From the NCBI GenBank assembly GCA_014529385.2, contig CM043968.1, positions 128,205,518-128,269,517 of the forward strand: a stretch of 64,000 nt of DNA. The letters run 5' to 3'. The position numbers and the translations under genes are program-made. The notes below the pieces were generated by a model, which was not told the DNA's origin, made no database searches, and was given only the letters and a program-made list of their open reading frames with translations. Below, piece by piece: positions 1 through 10,336 of the stretch (the first letter of the stretch is position 1; each line of letters starts with the position of its first letter). This DNA is from Adiantum capillus-veneris (taxonomy: Eukaryota; Streptophyta; Polypodiopsida; Polypodiales; Pteridaceae).

Positions 1-30
1 CGTCGCAAATTTCTTTGTAAATTTGCGACG
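1..30. repeat. Perfect 12-bp inverted repeat (hairpin) in CACTA subterminal region
   Basis: CGTCGCAAATTT at 1-12 is matched exactly by its reverse complement at 19-30 across a 6-base loop. The stem ends in the same GCGACG core that recurs at 26-31 and 62-82, so it belongs to the subterminal repeat array of the CACTA element. Confidence 0.8.
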
Positions 31-106
31 CTCATAGCGACACCGGGAATTTTTTTTTTGAGCGTCGCTGTGTGAGCGTCGCTAATATGAATAGCCTCTT
101 GTAGTG
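1..106 (-). mobile_element. CACTA (En/Spm-type) DNA transposon terminus, truncated by window edge
   Basis: Read on the minus strand, the segment begins at 106 with CACTACAAGAGG, the canonical start of plant CACTA elements. Just inside it carries repeated AGCGACGCTC-type subterminal motifs in both orientations, which is the architecture expected of transposase-binding subterminal repeats. Only one end is in the window; the rest lies to the left of base 1. The sequence beyond 106 is hAT transposase coding DNA, so this is an insertion into an older transposon. The 3-bp target duplication cannot be checked without the other end. No transposase coding is visible in these 106 bases. Confidence 0.75.
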
Positions 107-787
107 TTTTGCCAACACGCTCTTTGACTTTGCTGTAATATTTATCGAAGAGAACATTTTGTATTGTGTGATAAGAAGGAGCTGAAAATCCTCGGCCAAA
201 CTCAACGATTTTCTTCCAAGCGGCCTTCTAATGATTGCTGTCTACAATGACCAGAGCACTTCCGATGAAGAATATTGCTTTGGTGAGTGCAATTTATGCT
301 TCTTCTAGAGACTGCATTCGAAAGCTTGATGCAATGATTTTTGATGCATTTGACCAAGTCCACCTTCATTTTGACGCTTTAAAGGAACGTCGCTTGACAT
401 TTCCTCTTCTTGTGCAGTCTGTTCTCCAAGGTTAGTTGGTGCCACAAGATCAGTAGAGTTAATATTTGGCTCTGACTGCTCTTGACTTGAATCCATAATA
501 GAGCTATATATCTGCTGTCTCTTGCCACCTTTTTTGGCAAGCTCTTCTCTCAAGCGCTTTGCAATTGCAGGTGCTTGAGGATGTTCACATTTCTTACAAA
601 TATTTTGAACGCTACCCAAAAAATGGTCCCTAATACGTGGTGCATCACCTGATTTTGTTGTGAAGCAAAATTTACATTGCCACTCCATATATCGACCGAA
701 TATGTTGTGAGCATAATCCCACTCTTTGCCATAACCTTTTTTATTCTTTGGCTTCTTCGTACCACTTGTACTGACATTTTGCTCCAT
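107..787 (-). pseudogene. hAT-family transposase relic with N-terminal BED zinc finger
   Basis: An open frame from 787 to 305 encodes a 160-residue N-terminus. After a short basic leader it has a BED-type zinc finger (CKFC near residues 37-40, then an RDH histidine and a later KKC), followed by an acidic, Gln-rich linker, as in plant hAT transposases. Reading on below 305 with two in-frame stops, the frame reaches a segment with AAWKKIVEFG and then SAPSYH. This resembles the start of the DUF659-like region of plant hAT proteins. The gene is then cut off at 106 by the CACTA insertion. Hence it is a broken copy that cannot make transposase. Domesticated BED proteins look similar at the N-terminus, but the in-frame stops argue against a functional gene. 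Confidence 0.7.
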
Positions 788-1297
788 TCCTTTTAGAGTA
801 AAACTGAAGACAAAAGAACTAGATGTTCAGTTTTTAAAACATTTTTCTTTTTTTCAATATATATTAAAAAACCATTCACTAGGAAAGTAATCAAATTTGC
901 ACAATATGAGATTTGCAATGCACACTAGTCAATCCACATATCGGTCACCTACGTTGTGAGCAAACATACACATTGCAATGCACTCTCTAACCGACATAAT
1001 AAATACAACAATGCTATGAATTTCTTAATGAAATTATTATTATGATGATTATTTAGACGCCTCTTTGATTTGCAAACAATAAGAGACATCTAATTTCAAA
1101 TGCTACAAAGAATGATCAACTTCTACATTGAATGATGTCAGTTGTTTGCAAAAAAAACACACGAAAGCAATAAAATCTATGATTGGTCATGTCATACAGT
1201 AATAATCTCTCATAATACATAATGCAATCTCTATATTGGACAATGCATGAAATAACGCAAAGAAATCTTCAATATAATCACAGAATTGAGGACTATT
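788..1297. other. AT-rich spacer without recognisable genes
   Basis: No convincing coding frame or repeat structure was seen. The last five bases (1293-1297, CTATT) are the left target-site duplication of copia element C1. Confidence 0.6.
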
Positions 1298-1489
1298 TGA
1301 AGGAGTACGAGCGGAAGTGCGACGCGAGAGAGAGTGCGAGAAGAAGAGCACGATGATATGGTGAACTCGCTCTACTGTAATGTGTAGAGCATAGTGAGTT
1401 CTTATTAGGTTTTTACAAAAGAATATGTGTACATACCTGGCGGCCCGCCCACTTACCTGGGCGACCACATTGGGATTTATACCCCAACA
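1298..1489 (-). repeat. 3' LTR of C1
   Basis: It is 192 bp, nearly identical to 5485-5675. The differences are four substitutions and one extra A in an A run. It begins TG and ends CA in element orientation, and carries TATAAA close to its start. Confidence 0.95.
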
Positions 1490-1499
1490 ACCTCCCACT
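1490..1499 (-). promoter_or_regulatory. Polypurine tract of C1
   Basis: On the minus strand AGTGGGAGGT immediately precedes the 3' LTR. This is the expected position of the plus-strand DNA primer. Confidence 0.8.
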
Positions 1500-1578
1500 T
1501 AAAGTCCAATGTGGTACTTTAAGTGTGAGAGAAGCTACTATACAAGCTAATATACAAGAGATGTAGAGAAGTGATGTA

Positions 1579-4197
1579 CTACCCTACACCTAACTGCTTG
1601 CGAAAATGCGCAAAGCTCTCTGAGGGAAGTCCTTTTGTAAGTAGATCAGCAAGATTTTCTATGGTGTGAACTTTGACAAGCTGAAGTTGCTTATCCCCGA
1701 GCATTTCCCTGATGAAATGATACTTCACATCCACATGCTTTGTCTTTGAGTGATAAACTGGATTGCGAGCCAATTGTATAGCACTTTGACTATCACAATA
1801 TAACACAGGCATCTCTTCTTTGATTCCCAAATTTGTTACTAGTCGATTAAGACAAATTGATTCTTTGCATGCCTCTGATGCTGCAACATATTCAGCCTCT
1901 GTAGTAGACTGAGTAACAAAATCTTGTAATCTAGAACGCCATGATACTGCTCCACCAGCCAATGTAAAGACATACCCTGACGTAGACCTTCGGTTGTCTA
2001 AGTCACCTGCATAATCTGAGTCTGTAAAACCCTTTACACTTAGCTCCTGACTCCCATAGCATATACGCATACTCTTTGTAGCTTTCAGGTATCTCAATAT
2101 TCCTTTCACTGCCTCCCAATGTTTCTTGCCTGTGTTTCACATGTATCAACTTACTACTCCCACTGCAAATGCAATGTCTGGGCGAGTAGAAATCATTGCA
2201 TACATCAAACTACCCACTGCAGACGCATATGGAATCTTATCCATTTCAGCCTGTTCTTACTCAAACACAGGACAATCTTGTTTGCTAAGTTTCACATATG
2301 GTGGCAATGGAACACTCAATGCCTTTCCCTTCTCCATATTGAAACGTTGCAAAACCTTGTCAATATACTCTGTTTGAGATAACCAAATCAACTTCTTTGA
2401 TCTGTCTCTCTCAATGCGCATACCAAGTATATGACTTGCCTCACCCATGTCTTTCATGTCAAACGATTTTGCCATCTTTGACTTCAAAGCTGAAATTTGT
2501 TCCAAGTGCTTGCCAGCAATCAACATGTCATCCACATACAAAATAAGGATCAACCAACTACCATCCTTAGCCTTCTTTGTATATAGGCAGTGATTGAACT
2601 CACTATGTTTGTAGCCTTGAGAAAGCATAAACTTGTGGAATTTATGGTACCATGCCCTCGGTGATTGTTTTAAGCCATAAAGACTCTTTAACAACTGGCA
2701 TACCCAATCTTCCTTGCCTTTCTCAACAAACCCTTCTGGCTGCTGCATGTAAATTTCCACATCTAAATCACCATGCAAGAACGCTGTCTTGACATCCATT
2801 TGGTGCAACACCAAATCTAATATGGAAACCAATGCAAGAAATCATCTCAATGTAGTCATCTTGACCACCGGAGAGAAGACTTCATCAAAGTCAATGCCTT
2901 GTTCTTGCTTAAAGCCCTTGGCAACAAGCCTTGCTTCGTACTTTGGCTGACTATCATGAGCGGTGATCTTATACTTGTAAACCCATTTACAAGGTAGAGC
3001 CTTTTTGCCCTGTGGTAATTTAACTAGCTTCCATGTATTGTTTTTATGTAGAGCTGTCATCTCTGACTGCATGGCCAATTGCCAATTCCCGGAGTCCTTC
3101 ATTTGCACTGCTTCCTTGTAACATGAAGGCTCATTGCAATCAGTCAACATGACATAGTTCATAGATGGAACAAACCTATCAGGAGGTCACGTGACACGTG
3201 CAGATCTACGCACAATAGGTGGCTCAGGCTCAGCCACAACCTGTGGTTCCACTCTATCCTGTCCTTGCTCCTCTTGAGCCCTGACATTTTGTCTTGCATG
3301 TGCAGGTCCATCTTCTTGGAAGACAACTCTTCTAATCTCCTCAACCCTCTCTAGTTTAGAATGATATTTGGATTCATTAAAGTGAACATCATTGCTGCGG
3401 CCAAACTTTCTGGATTCGGGATCCCAAAGTCTGTACCCCATCTCACCAGAATTACCATAGCCTAGAAAGATGCACTTTCTACTCTTTGGCTCAAGTTTGT
3501 TCCTAAATTCCTTTGGAACGTGAGTATATGCCTCACAGCCAAAGACTCTGAGATGCTTGTATGAGGGCATTTTGCCTGACCATACCATCTCTGGCACTGA
3601 ATCCTTCTGCAAAACCTTGATAGGAGATCTATTTACAAGATGAACAGCTGTTGATACAGCTTCAGCCCAAAACCCATTTGGCAGCTGTGCATTAGACAAC
3701 ATACTTCTGACCTTCTGTTGTATGGTCCTATTCATCCTCTCAGCAACACCATTTTGAGGAGGATTGTAAGGAGCAGTAAGTTCACGTTTTATACCTTTTG
3801 ACTCACAAAAGTCCTGAAAGGGCTTTGAAACATACTCTCCACCATTGTTAGTGCGTAAGCATTTAAGCTTCTTGCCACTCTGATTCTCCACAAGTGTCAC
3901 AAACGTTTTGAAAACACTAAACGCTTCATCCTTGTGCTTGAGAAAGTAAACCCATACTTTCCTCAAGTAATCATCTATAAATGTCATAAAGTAAGAAGCT
4001 CCCCCTAGAGATAGGTTAGGCATAGGTCCACACAAATCACTATGAACAAGTGCCGACTGTGTATCTCTTCTACTGCTTCTATGCTTATGTGGCTGCTGTG
4101 TTTGCTTACCATACAGACAATGTTCACAGAATTCAAAATCATTAAATGAAAAGCCAGGCAAATAACCAGAACGAGACAAGATTTCCATTCCCTTCTT
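1579..4197 (-). pseudogene. C1 pol: integrase, reverse transcriptase and RNase H (nonsense-damaged)
   Basis: One frame runs from the integrase to the end of RNase H, interrupted only by nonsense codons. GAG-pre-integrase and integrase core occupy about 4190-3190, RT 3186-2260 (YVDD present, in LYVDDMLIAG) and RNase H 2110-1579 (ending in the typical KTKHVDVKYHFIRE region). Stops include a TGA at 3187-3189 where CGA (Arg) is the likely ancestor, a TGA at 2842-2844, and TAA/TGA codons between 2110 and 2256. The integrase retains the first Asp (HSDLCGP) and the Glu (NGVAERMNR). The second catalytic Asp is replaced by Asn: AAC at 3847-3849, where sister element C2 has Asp. The enzyme set would normally reverse-transcribe and insert the element; this copy cannot encode a working polyprotein. 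Confidence 0.93.
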
Positions 4198-4200
4198 GGA

Positions 4201-4236
4201 CAATATGGAGAAGGGAAAGGCACTGAGTGTTCCATT
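4201..4236 (+). repeat. 36-bp inverted copy of C1 RT sequence at the gag/integrase deletion junction
   Basis: 4201-4236 is the reverse complement of 2306-2341 with 35 of 36 bases matching. The source lies in the C1 RT region (residues NMEKGKALSVP). The copy sits exactly where the gag N-terminus jumps to the integrase. It looks like templated filler inserted during repair of the break that deleted the middle of the element. Confidence 0.85.
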
Positions 4237-4396
4237 CATCTTCGTCCATATCTTCTGGTTTTATCCCTTTGAGCTGTATAGGTTTTATCTGCTTCTTTTG
4301 TACCAACACGTGCCAAATCTGCTTCTTCCACAATGGGAAATTGGTTCCATCCAGCTTCTTGATATTGTAAAGAGCAGTGTCCTGTGATCTAGCCAT
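4237..4396 (-). pseudogene. C1 gag N-terminal remnant
   Basis: It starts with ATG at 4396 and reads MARSQDTALYNIKKLDGTNF, the copia gag start with a conserved Asn-Phe-Pro-x-Trp motif. It is collinear with the gag start of C2 at 22082, which begins MASSQ. After about 50 residues (PEDMDEDEW) the reading enters the inverted filler. The gag core, zinc knuckle and protease are missing. By comparison with C2 the missing stretch is about 1.2 kb. Confidence 0.85.
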
Positions 4397-5470
4397 AGCT
4401 ACGCTTCACAGTGGTTTACTTTCCTGGGAAAAATTCGGCAGAGTTTCCCGTGTAAACTGACCTCTGAACCAATATCAACCTGTCAAATGAACCAAGAAAG
4501 CTTTAGATTCTTCATAAATTTCGGCAGAGTCTCCTTTGTAAAATGGCTATGGTGTACTCAAAAACAGACCAAAAAACAGCTCAAAAAACACTGTCTCTTT
4601 GACACTGTAAGCTGCGGGTAAACCTGTCCTGCACCTGTACTGTCTCACAGTGTCCTGTCACTGTCCTATAAGCATAGACTATGACAATGCCTCAACGGCA
4701 GTAAAGCAAAGATGCAATCCGAACTGTCTAACTCACAGTCAATACATCCTAGCTGCCTATCTAAGGGTGCTCGAGGGATCACTCCAAGACCTGTATCACC
4801 GAAAGGATCTCAACATTCGAGAATCCCCCAGCTCAATAAAACCTCACTCGACCCTCAACAAAGGTTGCAGTAAATCTGACAGTACATAGACTTCCCACAA
4901 AGTCATACATCCACAAATTTCCCACTGTATGATGTAACTGCTGCGGCGGTTGTTTGCTGCGTGACTCACAGCCAGCAAACCCTCAACAGACATACATCAT
5001 CTCTGACAATACATCCCATGTGGAAGTACCTGCAATGTGAGGATGAAATCTGGAATATCAAGCAACAAACACAAGCTACCTGATGAACTAGTGGATGTCG
5101 CCTATAGTCTGTGTGTAGATGCGCCCGTGTCGTATGTGACACGCCTCCAAGAACTGTGAGCCGTCTTTCGATGTGTAGACAGCCACAAAGCAACACTCTG
5201 GGAGTGTCGATATCCTCAGCACCTGCAGTCGTAGGCCGAAAACCCCAAATTTGCAGAGTCGGATCTGCACCCGCCAAGACCACGTAGTTGAAAATGGCCT
5301 GCGCAGACCTTTGTCGAAGCCGAACAGTGGCCGAGAATGAAATTCTGAGAACACCAAGCCCTTTAGGCTCTCGCACAGGCTTTGGGGCCGTGTCTTCGCC
5401 TGTCAAATTTCACTCCAATCTGAGCTGGTGACTCTAGCCTCCTGCAGTGCTGCCCCGAGCCTCGATCTGA
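4397..5470 (-). other. C1 untranslated leader
   Basis: About 1.07 kb lies between the primer-binding site and the gag ATG, without a long frame. The part nearest the ATG matches the C2 leader, for example the GTTTACA..GGGAAAC and TTTTTCCCAGGA segments. It probably holds packaging and dimerisation signals, but none can be defined from sequence alone. Confidence 0.7.
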
Positions 5471-5482
5471 GCTCTGATACCA
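5471..5482 (-). promoter_or_regulatory. C1 primer-binding site (tRNA-iMet)
   Basis: TGGTATCAGAGC on the minus strand, two bases inside the 5' LTR, is complementary to the 3' end of plant initiator tRNA-Met and is the usual copia primer site. Confidence 0.9.
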
Positions 5483-5484
5483 GT

Positions 5485-5675
5485 TGAAGGAGTACGAGCG
5501 GAAGTGCGACGCGAGAGAGAGTGCGAGAAGAAGAGCACGACGATATGGTGAACTCGCTCTACTGTAATGTCTAGAGCATAGTGAGTTCTTATTAGGTTTT
5601 TACAAAGAATATGTGTACATACCTGGCGGCCCGCCCACTTACCTGGGCAACCACATTGGGCTTTATACCCCAACA
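5485..5675 (-). repeat. 5' LTR of C1
   Basis: It is 191 bp, the partner of 1298-1489. TSD CTATT follows at 5676-5680. TATAAA lies about 10 bases from its outer end in element orientation. Confidence 0.95.
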
Positions 5676-5680
5676 CTATT

Positions 5681-7814
5681 TGTACCGAGTCAAGGATTTT
5701 AGCCCCCTTATGCAACCAATCCAATATATAAATCTATTTTCACCCAATTAAGGATTATACCTCTTATATTGTGCAGTGACAATGTATATCAACTCAAATC
5801 TATGATGGTGAAAAATGCAAGACTTCAAGGATCTTTATATGACAAGTACACTAGTATAGGACATCCAACCCTTGACTATCGACTCGTCATTTACATATGC
5901 TTATCTTCTAAAACCAATTACAACCCTCATTTGGACCAATGGCTTCATCGCAATGAGCATGAATCTCAATCTCCAAATTTTCAATCGTTTTGGTTTCATA
6001 CCTTTATGTTTGGTAAAGGAATTAAGTATTTTTAGAAGTGGTTACCGAATTAAGAATCACATTTAGCCCAAAAAAAGGACATGTGACTCTGTAACCTTAG
6101 GTCAATTCACAAGGAGATGACAATATCCGGCACTCGGTACACTTCCCAAGGATTTTCCTAGTCAAAGCACCACGGTAAGCATGCTGTTTACTTTATATAA
6201 TTACGCCCATCGGGGTTTTTTATTTTCCCGACGGGCCTGTCAGGCAATGCCTTTTACCTGGCGGGCCCGTCGGGAAAATAGAAAACCCCGGTGGGACCTG
6301 CATGGAATGTTTATTTACTTGGCGGACTAACCGGCTCTATGGGTTTTTGCAGGTCATCATCAAAGTCACGTCAACAATCAACATGATCACGTGTTTTTTT
6401 GTGTAGTTACTAGAGTCACGATCGTGAGCACGTCAATGAAATCCCTTTATGTGATAATCAATGAATCTATCATCGACAATATCCATCCTAAAGAGAGTAC
6501 CACTTACATGTCAAATGACACAATTCAGTGAGCAAATGCTCAAGCCCACAAGAGAAAGCACTCTCACAATGTGATGACAAAACAGTATGGCAAAGCAAAA
6601 ATTGAGTGCCAAAATGCAATCAAGACGTGATTGCAAACCATGCACCTAGTTACACAAAATTGCAAAAAAATACAATAGAGTCTTGACACTATTTTGGTTA
6701 TCTTGTCATAATTAACATCCATGCCATAAACATGCTCAAAACCATGAGCAAATCATATGCAAAATATACAGTCAAGCATACATGAGCTACCCCAAAGTCT
6801 CACCTCGCTGAACGTGGAAAATAGTTATGCAATCCAAAACAGAAAGTGCATCAAACCACACTATGTAAGCGAGACAATTACTAGCAAGAAATTGTATACA
6901 AACCAACCAAAATATGGCAAAAGTTGATGGTTAGAAAAAGCTAAAAATTGGTCCACATATGCCATTCCAAAAAGAAGAATATCATCATTGAAAGTCACAC
7001 ACCATGTGCACCCACTGGCACGAAAAATGAGCATTAAAAAAGCAATGAACGTGCATCAAATTAGTTCACAATCATGCCAAAATGCTTACAAAATTCTCTA
7101 CAAATCTATACACCACACTCTCCAAAGTTGTCTCAATCGCACGAGTCAATGCGCATAACTTGTGATGAAACAGCTCTCAAATCTTAAGATTCCACAAGAG
7201 TGTATACATCCATCAAATGTTCTCAAATTATGTTTATAAATTTGCTAAAATTTTCAATCCACACTCTCTTCACTAAGAGCAAACCATAAATGCACAAAAC
7301 AAGAGAACAAATAGGCTCAATTTGAGCTCTTTGGATGTAGTATATCCGCTCCGAAAGCACTTTAAATCACACCACAATACACATACATGGTCTACATATC
7401 AATCTGCAACTTCCAAAACACCCTGTAGCTAGTCATCAGTAAATATCTCTCAAACCGTTCAAACTTTGCAAAAAATAACTTCTGCAAAGTTTTAGATTTT
7501 AAAAAAATGATAGGGAATGGCAAGAATGGGCATGAAATAAGCTATTTACAAGTCAACATAGATCTGTAAAAATTTATAGCTGTCTATCGTTGACCTGCAG
7601 GCAATCTACCAAACGTACAACAAAATTAATGCAAAATTTGGAAAAACTTTCAACTATTAGTTGTAGACCCACGGTGTTTTCGGTAAGAATTACCAAACCC
7701 AAGATGAAAAATGCCTTTTTACTTAGTCAGATCTGTTGCAAAATAGTGCTAAAAAATTTACAGCTTCACTGCAATCTCGTGCACAATGTTGCAATGATGC
7801 AAGACCTTCTCACT
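5681..7814. other. AT-rich spacer with one strong hairpin
   Basis: No coding frame with recognisable homology was seen. The only structured segment noted is the inverted repeat at 6205-6295. The 6400-7800 part is AT-rich with no long frame. Confidence 0.5.
6205..6295. repeat. Long imperfect inverted repeat (hairpin)
   Basis: Arms of about 33 bp at 6205-6237 and 6263-6295 pair with about three mismatches around a 25-base loop. The arm core is TTTTCCCGACGGGCC, GC-rich in an AT-rich surround. The loop contains further CAGG/CCTG motifs. It could be the end structure of a small DNA transposon (MITE or foldback), but no target duplication was identified. Confidence 0.7.
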
Positions 7815-7895
7815 TGTTAGGAAATGGGATGTAGCTAAGTAGATAATTGAGTAAATTACTTAATGGAGAGACAAAAACTTTCAGACATGAAAGAC

Positions 7896-7953
<58 letters not shown>

Positions 7954-7985
7954 ACACGATATACGTGGTTCACCAGTGCAGTTTG
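7815..7985 (-). repeat. LTR fragment of the C5 family with internal (GA)n
   Basis: TGTTAGGAAATGGG at 7815 opens a segment that matches, in reverse orientation, the LTR end at 37470-37569. The shared parts include CTAAGTAGATA, GTAAATTACT and TAATGGAGAGA. After a perfect (AG)28 tract at 7897-7952 it continues with a motif like GATATACGTGGTTCACC, which is also found next to the TC tract in the C5 LTRs at about 30.69 and 35.41 kb. It is a truncated LTR, and no internal element follows. Confidence 0.7.
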
Positions 7986-8008
7986 GCCACCTATGATGGA
8001 GCATTGGG

Positions 8009-8326
8009 ATGCTCAAGATCAGGAGAGGAAAAACTACACTTTTTAGGCCATTCACAGAGTACGGGTTGACAGAGGAGTACGATCTAGTTTCGCATGATTG
8101 GATCTTGAGCATGGTGATTGCCACCATGTCACACCATCGTTCAGAGACCATAGACAAGTATAGGAACAATGAGCCGAATCCGGCATGGTTGGATGTAGAG
8201 GAGTGGGCAATGATTGCACGGGAGACGACGGACCATCCTAAGAAATTTCAGTAGTAGTAGAGAGATGCAGCCAGAGCACGTTTGGAGTCTGCTGGATCAT
8301 CACACCTTGGGAGTGGAGGCGCATAG
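8009..8326 (+). pseudogene. Unrecognised decayed ORF with three consecutive TAG codons
   Basis: An 81-codon frame (8009-8254) ends at TAG TAG TAG (8252-8260), preceded by CAG. The same frame then stays open for 21 codons to TAG at 8324-8326 (RDAARARLESAGSS, HLGSGGA). The protein has a Trp-rich middle (NPAWLDVEEWAMIARET). Its tail, with a Ser-Ser-His-Leu-Gly-Ser-Gly run, loosely recalls the HTGGS tail of plant En/Spm-type Transposase_24 proteins. That assignment is only a guess. An ancestral polyglutamine (CAG)4 converted to CAG(TAG)3 would explain the odd triple stop. Confidence 0.4.
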
Positions 8327-8416
8327 CCAATGCTCGAAAAAAACCTAGGTTTAGTGTAATCCCACCTACAAATTTTGAAATTTACCTATAAATTTTATAT
8401 TTAAAGGTGAGAAAAA

Positions 8417-9110
8417 CTACAAAACTCTGAAAAAATAGTGTAATTTCCATTTATGATTGGATGGAACCTTAAGGCCAAGGTACTTGAAGTGATCTACCAC
8501 TTCAAGTTGCTCATTGTTGTATACAATGCATGGATTTTCATCATTGAGGGTCTTTACAAGCATAACCTTGGTTTTGGATCCATTCACAATCACCCCTTTA
8601 TGTAGGCAAAAGCGTTTCAAGACACTCATAAGCTTTTGTGCATCTTCTAAGGTATGTGCCAAGAGCACTACATCATTAGCATAAAGGAAAAGCATGATCA
8701 CCACATTTTTGATCTTAACCTCTTCTATGCCTTCTTGATGCATAAAATCAAGAACCATGCATTCCAATTCATCAATGAGTAGCCCAAAGAGGGTTGGGGA
8801 AAGTGGGCATCCTTGTTTGACACCAATGGTGCTTGAATTTTTTTTTGAAATTCCATCTCCCATACGTAATCGACATACCACTTTTTGGTAGATGCAAAAG
8901 ACTGCATGCATCAATCTCTCGGCACTTGAAGGATTTGCATACGTCTCCAAAGATTTCCTCGCGGTACCATGTCAAAAGCTTTCTTGAAATCCACAAAGCG
9001 ATAATACAACTTTTTTCCTTTCAATCGAGACGCTTCCATAAGAACTCGAAGAGTGACAAGGTGATCAATAATGCTATGATGCTTTTGAAAACGTCAAGAG
9101 CTAAGTTGAT
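8417..9110 (-). pseudogene. LINE (L1-type) reverse transcriptase fragment
   Basis: Minus-strand frames encode non-LTR RT motifs in order. First come HHSIIDHLVTLRVLMEASR and YYRFVDFKKAFDMVPR (about 9090-8955). After a frameshift near 8940 follow GVKQGCPLSPTLFGLLIDE (near 8800) and the catalytic block LFLYANDVVLLA (near 8680). The catalytic box is YAND where active enzymes have YADD, so one metal-binding Asp is lost. The copy is truncated on both sides: no endonuclease domain, 3' UTR or poly(A) was found. It is a dead fragment of an L1-like element. Confidence 0.88.
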
Positions 9111-9737
9111 ATGTCCATCCTCTCCTTATGGTAAGCAACATACCCTGTCCCCTATAAAAACTGCCCAAAGTCCTCTTGGCTCACGTGCGTCCACGAGATT
9201 TGACACATTCCACATTAGGGTAGATGAGCAAGTTTTGAGACGCTCAAATCTTAGCAACTCTAAATCAAGATATTCCATTATGGGTAGAGGAAGGTGCATT
9301 GGATGCATCACAACTTCCTGTATTTGTAGCAAAAGACCACAGCACGAATAGTGCTCCACAACTCAAAGACGACAAGAAAAATTAAAAAACCTTTGTAGCA
9401 AAAGAAGGGGCAAAAGAGCACCCATGATTCAAAATTGGATTAATTGGATTGATTTAAAGCTTCCTATGATATCATGTGTGACGCCAGACAAAATGCATAC
9501 AATAGCTCTATATAATGAGCCTCTTTGTTCACTCACTTTGAATCGATCTAATTATCATGTTTATATTTTTCATGTTTATCCAATCTCTAGTGTGCAATTA
9601 AGTGCTGATTATTATGTTAATGCCGTAAATGGTTCTCTATTTTATCCTCCCTAATCTCTACACAAGTGTCGGTTCAAAGAAAAAGCTAAGGAAGAAAAAG
9701 GGAAAGCTAAACTTAGCTTGTAGCAAAGGGTGAGAAA

Positions 9738-9865
9738 AATGTTTCTCACTTTTGTGACAGGCTAGCTAATTGTAGAGCTCAAAGTTACTAGTCCATCTCT
9801 ACCATATGAGAGCATTGATAGTAGGTCTAGCTTATAAGTAGTTGACCTAGTTTAAATGTACAACC
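9738..9865 (+). repeat. Left arm of a diverged inverted repeat pair
   Basis: It shares GTTTCTCACTTTTGT, ACCATATGAGAGCA and TTGACCTA, in the same order, with the reverse complement of 11935-12075. The pair flanks a 2 kb block holding the tandem duplication and the GC-rich ORF. Divergence is considerable, so the relation is tentative. Confidence 0.4.
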
Positions 9866-9890
9866 ACTAGTTTAAGGGGAAGTAAAATTA

Positions 9891-10197
9891 AAGAGCATAC
9901 AAGGATAACAAAATGTGATCATTGTTTTTATGTGGTGTGTGATATGGTGCTATCAAAACCAAAATTCAAGGAAAAAAATTTATCTCCTCTTTGTGTGTGT
10001 GTGTGTCTCCGGCCATTCCACGAATGAATTTTTTAAAAGTAAAGCCATAAGAGGAGGGAGAGAGCTCTCTTAGTATCCATTCCATGAATGATTTTTTTGT
10101 GATCATACAAGAGCATACAAGGATAACAAAATGTGATCATTGTTTTGTGGTGTGTGATATGGTGCTATCAAAACCAAAATTCAAGGAAAATTTTTTA

Positions 10198-10245
<48 letters not shown>

Positions 10246-10336
10246 GGCCATTCCACGAATGAATTTTTTTAAAGTAACGCCATTAGAGGAGGGAGAGGGC
10301 TCTCTTAGTATCCATTCCATGAATGATTTTTTTTTA
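9891..10336 (+). repeat. Tandem duplication, 218-bp period, with swapped microsatellites
   Basis: Copies start at 9891 and 10109 with AAGAGCATACAAGGATAAC and remain nearly identical through AGGAGGGAGAG and TCCATTCCATGAATGA. At the same internal point copy 1 carries a short (GT)n (about 9993-10006), whereas copy 2 carries a (CT)n tract (10201-10236). A partial third unit follows from about 10337. Confidence 0.85.

Larger units (their letters stand above)
1298..5675 (-). mobile_element. Ty1/copia LTR retrotransposon C1, complete ends, internally deleted
   Basis: A 4378-bp element on the minus strand is bounded by LTRs of 192 bp (1298-1489) and 191 bp (5485-5675). Each LTR reads TGTTGGGG...TCCTTCA in element orientation. 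Perfect 5-bp target duplications CTATT flank it at 1293-1297 and 5676-5680. A tRNA-iMet primer-binding site lies just inside the 5' LTR and a polypurine tract just inside the 3' LTR. By eye the LTRs differ at four substitutions and one single-base indel, so insertion is fairly recent. Integrase comes before RT and RNase H, the copia order. The stretch between the gag N-terminus and the integrase is deleted, and several stops interrupt pol, so it is non-autonomous. C2 at 20.8 kb belongs to the same family. Confidence 0.95.

Noticed and set aside
2119-2382. Plus-strand frames in the C1 region
   Set aside because: Antisense to the C1 RT/RNase H coding; no independent support.
9891-10336. CRISPR-like direct repeats
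   Set aside because: There are only two long copies with no spacers, in a plant nuclear context; it is a tandem duplication.
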